Assembly: GCA_036397555.1 (NCBI GenBank) | Contig: DASWIS010000018.1 | Coordinates: 1 to 35,147 of the forward strand | Direction of reading: 5' to 3' | Length of the DNA stretch: 35,147 nucleotides | Source: Candidatus Zixiibacteriota bacterium | GTDB taxonomy: Bacteria; Zixibacteria; MSB-5A5; WJJR01 | In this document: positions 25,586 to 32,700 of the stretch, piece by piece | Numbering within the stretch: position 1 is the stretch's first letter | Layout: every line of letters begins with the position of its first letter | The notes under the pieces: model-generated | What the model was told of the DNA's origin: nothing | Database searches by the model: none | The model's input: the letters and a program-made list of their open reading frames with translations, nothing else | Position numbers and translations under genes: made by a program

Positions 25586-26809
25586 ATGCGCTCCGATGCC
25601 CACCGGCGCGATCTGGCGTTCTTGTATGTTGCGGCGTTTCTGCGTTCGACCGCAGTCGGGTTGGGCGCTGTCATCCTCGGCCTGCTGCTGGTGGCTCAGG
25701 ACCTGCAATCGACGCAGATCGGTGCGGTGATTACCGCCGGGTTGGCGGGGAACGCGTGTGCGGCGCTGCTGATTACACTGCGTGGCAGCCGCGACGGACT
25801 GAAGCGGCGGCTCGTTGCGCTGTCTTTGTTGTCCGCCGCCGGCGGCGTAGCGATCACGGTCGCGGTCAGTCTGCCGCTGACACTGCTGGCGGCATTTGTG
25901 GGGATGCTCAACGGAATGGGACGTGATCGTGGTCCGTTGTTGATTTTGGATCAGGCCATCCTTCCGTCCGCGATCGACGATCGGCAGAGAACCAAAGCAT
26001 TCGCGTGGTACAATGTCATCCAGGACACGGGACATGCGCTGGGGGCGCTACTGGCCGCCGGATGCGGGACTTTGGTCGGGACTGCCGCCCTGTCGCAGTC
26101 CGGCGTGTACCGTCTCGGCATGCTCGTGTACGCGGCGCTGATGGTATTGACGGCACTCGCCTATGCGGCGCTCACCCGAATGGCTGAATCGCCGAGAACC
26201 GCGACACTACAGGCGATCACTCCCGAGACGAAACGGATCGTCGTGAGACTGTCACTGCTGTTCGGCTTGGATGGGTTGGCCAGCGGCTTTGTGACGACGG
26301 CGGCGCTCACCGCGTTCTTCATGCATCACTTCGAGGTTGCACCGGAGACGATCGGGGCCCTGTTTTTTGCCGCGCGCGTGGCCAATGTGATCAGCCACCT
26401 GGCGGCAGCCCGCATTGCCCGCCGATTCGGTCTGGTCAACACCATGGTGTGGACGCATATCCCGTCGAGCGTGCTGTTGGCCACTGTGCCGTTTGCGTCC
26501 AGCTTCGCGCTGGCCGCGATCCTGTTTTTGATACGCGAGTCGCTGGTCGAGATGGATGTGCCGACGCGTCAGTCGTATGTGATGGCCATGGTCGGACCCG
26601 ATGAACGTGTGTTCGCATCGGGGGTCACGGGACTGGTCCGTCTGGCGGCTTGGGCGATCAGTCCGGTGATCGGAGGGATCGTGGCGGAAGGGCTCGCTGC
26701 GTTTACACCGTTTGCGGCGTGCGCCGGCGCGAAGATTCTTTATGATCTGCTGCTGTATCGTTCATTCGGACGACTCAAACCGCCCGAAGAAATCAGGCCG
26801 GTTTCCTGA
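25586..26809 (+). CDS. Major facilitator superfamily transporter
   Basis: The protein has 407 residues from the ATG at 25586 (SDAHRRDLAFLYVAAFLRSTAVG). An in-frame TTG at 25526 would add 20 residues lacking hydrophobic character, so the ATG is preferred, though it has no clear Shine-Dalgarno. About twelve hydrophobic segments lie in two halves, with the second half opening near VRLSLLFGLDGLASGFVTTA. A GRDRGPLLILDQAILP segment and a helix DVPTRQSYVMAMVGPDERVFASG recall the conserved loops of MFS drug or sugar efflux proteins. The substrate is unknown. It diverges from the GT39 gene. Confidence 0.88.
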   Translation: MRSDAHRRDLAFLYVAAFLRSTAVGLGAVILGLLLVAQDLQSTQIGAVITAGLAGNACAALLITLRGSRDGLKRRLVALSLLSAAGGVAITVAVSLPLTLLAAFVGMLNGMGRDRGPLLILDQAILPSAIDDRQRTKAFAWYNVIQDTGHALGALLAAGCGTLVGTAALSQSGVYRLGMLVYAALMVLTALAYAALTRMAESPRTATLQAITPETKRIVVRLSLLFGLDGLASGFVTTAALTAFFMHHFEVAPETIGALFFAARVANVISHLAAARIARRFGLVNTMVWTHIPSSVLLATVPFASSFALAAILFLIRESLVEMDVPTRQSYVMAMVGPDERVFASGVTGLVRLAAWAISPVIGGIVAEGLAAFTPFAACAGAKILYDLLLYRSFGRLKPPEEIRPVS

Positions 26810-26931
26810 GCCGGAGCAAACGTCAGGGCCGCAGGGCTGTGTCCTGCCTGTCCCGACGGAGTCGAGGGGGGCGAAGCGAGGAGTTCTGAGCTATGAACCG
26901 ACCAGAAACCGTAGATGCATGAGAAGTCGAA

Positions 26932-27528
26932 CTACGTGTCGCTGAATTCAATCTCGATGCCCTTACCGGCCTCGAGTTTTCGACAGTAAACCAGTTCGGC
27001 GTCCTCCGGGAGCGTTTCCTGAAGCTCGCCTCTCTTGGTCCTGTACGTATCGGGCTTGATGCAGACAGGTTTGTCCCCAACGAATCCGTCGATACCTCGT
27101 GATTCCTCCTCAGCGTTCGCCAGCCGGTACTCGACGTCCCGATGCTCGGCAATGAATCTTAGGATCGCCTGTTGAAACTTCAGTCCAATGAAAGTCTTGA
27201 CGATGACAAGGTCTTCGACCCATCTCTTGACCATCGGTCGGTCCACGGTCGCGATGGCCACCCTGAGTGCTTGTAGTTGTGCCAGTATCTTCTCAGTTGC
27301 CTGATCGATACTCGCAGGGCGTGTTTCGTTATACCAGTCCCGCCACTCCTCCAGCGTGCTTCCCGCGAACTCCTGGATCAGGTCGCTCATCTGGCCCACG
27401 ACACGCGGCCGTGTCCCCTGGGAAAACTTGTTTGCGAGGTTGATGAGTGGCCAGACGTACTTGGGAAAGTCTTCTGTGCGGACGTCGAGAAGGATCTTAA
27501 GGTCTTCGGAGCTAAGTCTAAGTTTCAC
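26932..27528 (-). CDS. MjaI-like type II restriction endonuclease (predicted CTAG)
   Basis: The 198-residue protein has the pattern I recall for the MjaI endonuclease family: INLANKFSQGTRPRVVGQMSDL in the N-terminal half and VEDLVIVKTFIGLKFQQAIL in the middle. The C-terminal part holds GIDGFVGDKPVCIKPDTYRTK, with D147 and K158 as likely PD-(D/E)XK-type metal and catalytic residues. MjaI cuts CTAG. It begins 15 bp after the adjacent methyltransferase on the same strand, the normal layout for a type II pair; GTG at 27526-27528 is the start, with no clear Shine-Dalgarno, so coupling to the upstream gene is likely. It supports defence against unmodified DNA. Family recognition is by eye. Confidence 0.8.
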   Translation of the reverse strand: MKLRLSSEDLKILLDVRTEDFPKYVWPLINLANKFSQGTRPRVVGQMSDLIQEFAGSTLEEWRDWYNETRPASIDQATEKILAQLQALRVAIATVDRPMVKRWVEDLVIVKTFIGLKFQQAILRFIAEHRDVEYRLANAEEESRGIDGFVGDKPVCIKPDTYRTKRGELQETLPEDAELVYCRKLEAGKGIEIEFSDT

Positions 27529-27543
27529 GCGGCGAAGAAACGG

Positions 27544-28479
27544 TTACGTTACCAATGCGGCAACCGGTTTCGGATTCGCCTCAGCGGTGACGAAAAGGAC
27601 TTGGGAATCATCAAAGAGATTGCCGGAGTCACCGGCCAGCTTGCGCCTGATAACGGTCTCAAATGTGGTGTTGATCTCAACACCAATTGAGTGTCGTCCC
27701 TCGATTTTTGCCGCAAGTGAAGTGGTGCCGCTCCCCAGAAACGGGTCGAGAACCGTTTCGCCCCAGAAGCTGTACATCTTGATCAGACGCCGGGGCACTT
27801 CGACCGGAAACATGGCGCCGTGTTCTTCCTGGCGGTCCGGGTGAATAGACCAGACTCCTCGAAACCACTCGCTCCGCTGTTCCTTGGTCAGGCGACTGCG
27901 CTCTCTTTGTTCCTCCGAAACAGATGGCGCGTTGCCCGGCTTCTTGAGCAGGATGATGTACTCGTGCTCGTAGGTAATGTGGCCATCACGGGGATGATAC
28001 GTTGAGCCCATCCACTGCCCGCCGCCGCTCGTCTTCGTTGTCGAAATCTTCCTCCAAATGATGTTTCCCATGAAATCGAATCCCAGTCGCCGGGCGACGC
28101 AAATGATGTCTGCCGGGATCGGCTGAACGCGGTATCTGCCATGCTCTGTCGCGCGCAGGTACTGATCGCCGATGTTGATGGCTGCCCGGCAGCCCCCACT
28201 GAGAACGCGCCGAATCTCCATCAACACTCGTTCAAGGTCTGCAAGATAGTCTTCGTACGATTGACCGTGGCCAATTTGGTCGGGGTGATCATAATCCTTG
28301 ATCGACCAGTACGGCGGAGACGTCACAACGAGTTGAATCGACTCGTTGTCGACTAAGTCCATGTGACGGCTATCGCCGAAGACGATCCGGTGGTTCGTCG
28401 AATTCCTTCGAACAAGTCCGTCTGACATTCTGCCGCCTTCTGCGCCCGTCATTATCCGTCGTTCAACATTGAATTCCAT
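27544..28479 (-). CDS. Type II DNA methyltransferase, beta class, probably N4-cytosine (CTAG)
   Basis: The 311-residue protein shows TSPPYWS (residues 53-59), the catalytic motif IV, ahead of the AdoMet-binding DPFLGSGTT (245-253), which is the beta-class order. SPPY rather than DPPY favours N4-cytosine modification, as in the MjaI-type CTAG enzymes. The context YWSIKDYDHPDQIGHGQSYE also fits that group. It should protect host CTAG sites from the endonuclease encoded just downstream. The frame opens at 28479, but the ATG at 28426-28428 (MSDGLVRRN) has AAGGCGG upstream and may be the true start. It lies 88 bp beyond the stop of the 28568-31177 gene, on the same strand. Confidence 0.88.
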   Translation of the reverse strand: MEFNVERRIMTGAEGGRMSDGLVRRNSTNHRIVFGDSRHMDLVDNESIQLVVTSPPYWSIKDYDHPDQIGHGQSYEDYLADLERVLMEIRRVLSGGCRAAINIGDQYLRATEHGRYRVQPIPADIICVARRLGFDFMGNIIWRKISTTKTSGGGQWMGSTYHPRDGHITYEHEYIILLKKPGNAPSVSEEQRERSRLTKEQRSEWFRGVWSIHPDRQEEHGAMFPVEVPRRLIKMYSFWGETVLDPFLGSGTTSLAAKIEGRHSIGVEINTTFETVIRRKLAGDSGNLFDDSQVLFVTAEANPKPVAALVT

Positions 28480-28567
28480 TGCCGTACAGCGGGAGTCTCG
28501 TCGGATACTGGCAGGATGTCAATCATCTTCCGGAGGGCACTCCTGACCTGGGTACGGAACCAAACCG

Positions 28568-31177
28568 TCACTTAATAATCACGATCTTCCCCACCTGCGC
28601 TCCGAGTTTGGAGTCGACGCGGTAGATGTAGATGCCCGATTCGACGGCCTGCTGATTGCGCGTCACCAGGTCCCAGCCGACCGAGGATTCGTAGCGGGTC
28701 AGATGCGGATCGGGATGGTGAATCTCGCGGATGAGATCGCCATCGAGCGAATAGATGCGAATGGTGGCCTCGGCCGGGAGATTGACAAACCAGATGCGGC
28801 GGTCGGTCTCCTCCCACTTGGGCTGGTTGACCGCCTCGAACCCCTGATCGTAGTAGTTGGTCCACTGGCCCATGCCGTCGCGGAAACGGCTCTTATACGG
28901 ATTCGGATATACGCTGACTTTCAATCCCGAATCCTCGACGACATCGGAGGAGTAGATCAGGTGGACGAATTCATTGTTTCCCTGCGGCGGCGTCTCCTGC
29001 GGCTGCAACTCGCTGCGGTAATCTCCCTGATCGAATGCGGTGACAGCGACGTAGATCGGCTCGGAGATGTTGAGGTTGGAAATCTGCGCGCGATAGAGGC
29101 CATAGGTGAGCGTGTCATCGTCGATGATCGTGTCGCGTTCGCCGATGCGCTGGACGAGATTGGTTTCGAAGGCGACGCCGTTCCAGTATGAGTTGCCGGT
29201 GTTGGCTCCCTCCGGCTCCCAGTATGAGTATCCCTCGCGCTGCACGATCTGGGTGATTTGGCCGAAGGCGTTGCGGAATGTGTCGGCCACGGTATCGATG
29301 AGCGATGTCGTGAATGATCGTTCTGGGTAATCGCGCGGATCGAAATCGGGATCGTTCAATTCGATTCGCCATTCATCGGCCGACATCGGCAGCGACACCT
29401 GTTTCCACTGGGAGGGGTGATTGACCCGGCGCCAGTCACTGTACGCGGGGAAATAGGTGATTTTTTTGAAATTGTCGGGCGTATCCCAGTTGGCCATCAG
29501 CGTGTATTGATCCGGCAGGTCGGATCGGGCCATGTAGAGCCGGTAGCCCTCGAAGTCGCGACGCGCGGTCAACGGGTCGACCTGCAACTCGCTGTGTTCT
29601 CCGGTCCAGGTGATGACGACGTCGCCGGGGCGTGTGCTGGTCTCGAAAATCGGTGGGCTGGGCGCGCCGGGGATGCTCCAGTCGGGAACGCCGTCGCCCT
29701 TGTACCAGACCGATTCGCAGATCAGAGTCTGGCGGAAGTTGCGGCAGTTGACCGAATGCGCGCGTCCGGCATATCCATCGCCGTCGGTATCGAAGCCGGG
29801 AATGTCGAACATCCAGTCGGCCCAGCGGGCGTTGTTCAGAAAGTCGCCGAAGTTCAGCCCGGCATAGAAATCGTCGGGGTTGTTGGGACGAAAATCGGCG
29901 CTGTAGTTTGCGGGATCGACATGGAACTGATCGGCGGTGACGATGGCGAACGTGAAGGGCACCGAATCGCCGGGTTGGATATCGCTGAACGGTCCATAGG
30001 ACACGAGGATTTTGCCGTCGCCGCCTCCGGCGAGCTGCCGGACTTGTTCGGTCTGCTGGGGCGGACGTGCCCAGCCATCCGGGGAGAAGTCGATGGCCGC
30101 GCGCGCCTGGTCATAGTCTTTCTCGCCGTTGGTCATCATGCGGTATCGTCCGCGATCACCCACCGGCCGGCCGAGCGATCCGCCGTAGCCCTCCTGCTCC
30201 AAACTGTTTCGCGGCCCCCAGTCCAAGGTGAAGGTGTCGGACCACCAGTTGAAATTGAGTCGCGCGCCGCTGGGTCCCCGCAGCGGCCGGACACCAACCA
30301 CGCCGGTCGCGCTGAATGGGGTGAACACTCCGTGGTCGGGATCACCGTCGTTGTCGGCCATCCAACCCAGCTCCATCGGCTCGGCGACCGGCGGCAATCC
30401 CGCTCGCGGTATCGGACCGGGCACAGAGGCAACATACCCGCAGAGATCATCGGTGGCTCCCACACCCAGCCGCTCAAAACTGGACACATCGCCATCGACA
30501 AAAAACCCGATGCACCCTTCGCGGATCGGTTCGGTCCCGATGTTGACCGCCCAAAGATCGACGATGACAAAGGGCTGAGCCACTTCGTAGGTCCAGACGC
30601 GGGTAGTCTGATGGATTTCCACAGAGATCGGGATATGCTGGCGGCGTTCGATTTCGTCACCTTCGAAGACTACGAGGCGGAAAGTATCGGAATAGACGGC
30701 GTAATACTCTTCGTCGGCCATTGCCTGGGGGCTGTAGTGCACCGAACCGCGGTGGTTGGTCATCTCGACGATTGAACGGGACGATTGAAACTCGCGCGCC
30801 CAACCGACCTGCTGTGTTCCGGCCGTGCTGACCAGTGTGTCGGTACCGCGGACACAGCCGAACGCGATGCCGCCCAAGTTCAGGTAGTTGGTTCGATCGC
30901 CGGGCGGCAGACAGAGCGACGGCGACCAGTTGATGCGCAGGTCGCGCATGTCATCACGTGCCAGGGGCATGCTGGACTCGAATCCGACGGAAGTCGCGCG
31001 CGGTCCGCTGCCGAAAACGCCGAAATTCGTCAGATTGAGCCAGAAGAGACCCGCGTCGTGGATGCGCGACTCGGCCACCGTTTGGGCCCGGGCCATGGCG
31101 GCTCCGCCGAGCGACGCACAGAGGACCATGATGGCGACGGCCGTTCGGCCGATGTCAGCAGAATCTGATCGCGGCAT
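28568..31177 (-). CDS. Large secreted surface protein with C-terminal type IX sorting domain
   Basis: The 869-residue protein has a signal peptide (VAIMVLCASLGGAAMARA) and a long N-terminal beta-rich region with no enzyme motif I recognise. Fibronectin-III-like segments follow near residues 500-700 (VVITWTGEHSELQVDPL). The C-terminal domain starts at KVSVYPNPYKSRFRD and ends LGAQVGKIVIIK, an FlgD-Ig/type IX sorting domain. This marks it as likely cargo of the secretion system whose sortase and barrel lie at 2124-8905. Its role on the surface (adhesion, sensing or degradation) cannot be told. The segments on either side of the sorting signal match other type IX clients in layout. The protein at 32701-35147 has a comparable layout and may be a paralogue in part. 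Confidence 0.85.
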   Translation of the reverse strand: MPRSDSADIGRTAVAIMVLCASLGGAAMARAQTVAESRIHDAGLFWLNLTNFGVFGSGPRATSVGFESSMPLARDDMRDLRINWSPSLCLPPGDRTNYLNLGGIAFGCVRGTDTLVSTAGTQQVGWAREFQSSRSIVEMTNHRGSVHYSPQAMADEEYYAVYSDTFRLVVFEGDEIERRQHIPISVEIHQTTRVWTYEVAQPFVIVDLWAVNIGTEPIREGCIGFFVDGDVSSFERLGVGATDDLCGYVASVPGPIPRAGLPPVAEPMELGWMADNDGDPDHGVFTPFSATGVVGVRPLRGPSGARLNFNWWSDTFTLDWGPRNSLEQEGYGGSLGRPVGDRGRYRMMTNGEKDYDQARAAIDFSPDGWARPPQQTEQVRQLAGGGDGKILVSYGPFSDIQPGDSVPFTFAIVTADQFHVDPANYSADFRPNNPDDFYAGLNFGDFLNNARWADWMFDIPGFDTDGDGYAGRAHSVNCRNFRQTLICESVWYKGDGVPDWSIPGAPSPPIFETSTRPGDVVITWTGEHSELQVDPLTARRDFEGYRLYMARSDLPDQYTLMANWDTPDNFKKITYFPAYSDWRRVNHPSQWKQVSLPMSADEWRIELNDPDFDPRDYPERSFTTSLIDTVADTFRNAFGQITQIVQREGYSYWEPEGANTGNSYWNGVAFETNLVQRIGERDTIIDDDTLTYGLYRAQISNLNISEPIYVAVTAFDQGDYRSELQPQETPPQGNNEFVHLIYSSDVVEDSGLKVSVYPNPYKSRFRDGMGQWTNYYDQGFEAVNQPKWEETDRRIWFVNLPAEATIRIYSLDGDLIREIHHPDPHLTRYESSVGWDLVTRNQQAVESGIYIYRVDSKLGAQVGKIVIIK

Positions 31178-31255
31178 AATGAGTCAAAGGGCACACGGCC
31201 CTGTTACGCAGGGTATTACATTCGGATGCGCGATATATTCCGATCAGGGCGGCCG

Positions 31256-32482
31256 TCACACATCCGGACCGTCATCGGTCTCTTCGGTCTCGATGCGCTT
31301 GAGATGAATGGTCGAGACGACCGATTCGCCGATGAGCCCACTCAGCCGCGCTTTCGTCGTGGAATCGAACATGTCGGTCTGGAGTGCCTTGGCGAGCTTG
31401 CGGCGCTCCAAGTCGGACACCTGATCCCATAGACCGCTGTCGCGCACCAGTTGTTCCAATTCAACGCGTTCAGGGTTTTTCTTGTCCGGCAGCTTCGGCT
31501 CGCGCCGTATGTTGACGGAGACACTGGCATGGTGTCCGGTGAGGCGGGTCAGATTCTCCGTGGCTGCGAATTTTAAGACCATTTGTTTCGCCGCTTCCAG
31601 TTCAGTCGTCGCCACGTCAACGCGCTGTTTGGCGGAGGCGTAGTCATCGGCGATGCGGACTCCATCGTCGGCGGCGAACTCTTCGGGCGTCATAGCCGCC
31701 GTGGCAAACTGGTGTCGTTTCGCGGGGCAGATCGACTGAAATTCGCACCAACTGCACAACGTCGACTCCTGTGGAGGAAAGTCGTTCCTGTCGGCGGCGG
31801 CGACGGCCGTGTCGATCAGGCGTCGGGTGTCATCCTTGAGTGCCTCGAGCGCCTCCCTGGTTCGAGTTGATGTCAGTGTGCGATTGGCACGCAGGTAGTG
31901 CCAGATGAGTCGGACCGGGCGCTCTTCGCGCCATCGTTGCTGGATGCCGATCTGGTACAGCGCCAACTGCCGTTCGCGATCGACATCGTCCTGCGTCGGC
32001 AGGGACCGCGATGTCTTGTAGTCGTGGATCTCAATCGTGCCGTCCTCGGCTTCGGCGAGTCGGTCGATGAATCCCTGCAGACGGTACGCGCCGGAGCCGT
32101 CCAGATCGATCAACACCCGGTCTTCGAGCGCCAAAACACGTCCATCGGAAAATGGGTAGTTCCGCACGAAGTAGTCCTGCAGGCAACGTCGGCCGACATT
32201 GCGGTAGTCCTGCGCGGTGAACTCGGGCCGGACGATGAAAACGTCATCGCCGAGGTTTTTGTCCCAGTAGCGCTCATAGAAGTCCCGCACCTCCTCCCAC
32301 TTCGGGGTGCGTTCCATCAGAACCGACTGGTAGAGCGATTCCAGCGCGTCATGGACCGCCTTGCCCATGAACGCCTCAATCGAGGTGCGTCGTTCGATAT
32401 CGGGCTTCTCGATGTACCGGAAGGCGTACTTGCGCGGACACTGCTCGTACGACGACAGCCGGCTATGGGAGTACAGAGTCAT
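31256..32482 (-). CDS. RecB/Cas4-like PD-(D/E)XK nuclease with Fe-S cluster motif
   Basis: The 408-residue protein begins YSHSRLSSYEQCPRKYAFRY. Cysteines C15, C243, C246 and C252 (SSYEQC, then LCSWCEFQSIC) form the four-cysteine iron-sulfur pattern of Cas4, AddB and related nucleases. The nuclease core shows H44, D140 (GFIDRL), D154 and K156 (IHDYKTSR) and a QLALY motif (residues 172-176). It probably resects or trims DNA ends. Cas4 is usually shorter, and this protein has about 150 residues of extra C-terminal sequence. There are no CRISPR genes or arrays in the window, so a general DNA-repair or recombination role is preferred over Cas4. It diverges from the 32701 gene; a hairpin lies 20 bp upstream of its start. 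Confidence 0.9.
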   Translation of the reverse strand: MTLYSHSRLSSYEQCPRKYAFRYIEKPDIERRTSIEAFMGKAVHDALESLYQSVLMERTPKWEEVRDFYERYWDKNLGDDVFIVRPEFTAQDYRNVGRRCLQDYFVRNYPFSDGRVLALEDRVLIDLDGSGAYRLQGFIDRLAEAEDGTIEIHDYKTSRSLPTQDDVDRERQLALYQIGIQQRWREERPVRLIWHYLRANRTLTSTRTREALEALKDDTRRLIDTAVAAADRNDFPPQESTLCSWCEFQSICPAKRHQFATAAMTPEEFAADDGVRIADDYASAKQRVDVATTELEAAKQMVLKFAATENLTRLTGHHASVSVNIRREPKLPDKKNPERVELEQLVRDSGLWDQVSDLERRKLAKALQTDMFDSTTKARLSGLIGESVVSTIHLKRIETEETDDGPDV

Positions 32483-32501
32483 CGGTGCTCGTCATTGGGC
32501 G

Positions 32502-32539
32502 CGGAAACCCGGCGGCGCTCTCGCCGCCGCCCGTTTCCG
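32502..32539. repeat. GC-rich two-part inverted repeat upstream of the nuclease gene
   Basis: CGGAAAC (32502-32508) pairs with GTTTCCG (32533-32539), enclosing GGCGGCG (32511-32517) paired with CGCCGCC (32522-32528). It lies 20-57 nt before the nuclease ATG, so it may be a 5' leader structure or block read-in. There is no T-tract. Confidence 0.5.
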
Positions 32540-32700
32540 TATTCAACGTATGGGTATGCCGTCGATTGCCGCAACCACTTCCCCACGGGCTCGTAGCGGG
32601 CCGGGGTCTGCACGGACGGCGGGTGTGCGCCTCCTCGTTGACAAGGACGCGGTGATGGATAGATTGATCGCGCGGGATTGGCCCGCGAGTGGATCGGACC

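Noticed and set aside
26810-26931. Terminator or repeat between the MFS and endonuclease genes
   Set aside because: Only imperfect complementarity is visible and there is no T-tract, so I could not support a feature.
29417-30775. Plus-strand open frame opposite the 28568-31177 surface protein
   Set aside because: It is antisense to a gene with a signal peptide and sorting domain, and shows no features of its own.
31256-32482. Cas4 as a sign of a CRISPR system
   Set aside because: No other cas gene or repeat array is in the window, and the protein is longer than Cas4. A general RecB-like role is more likely.
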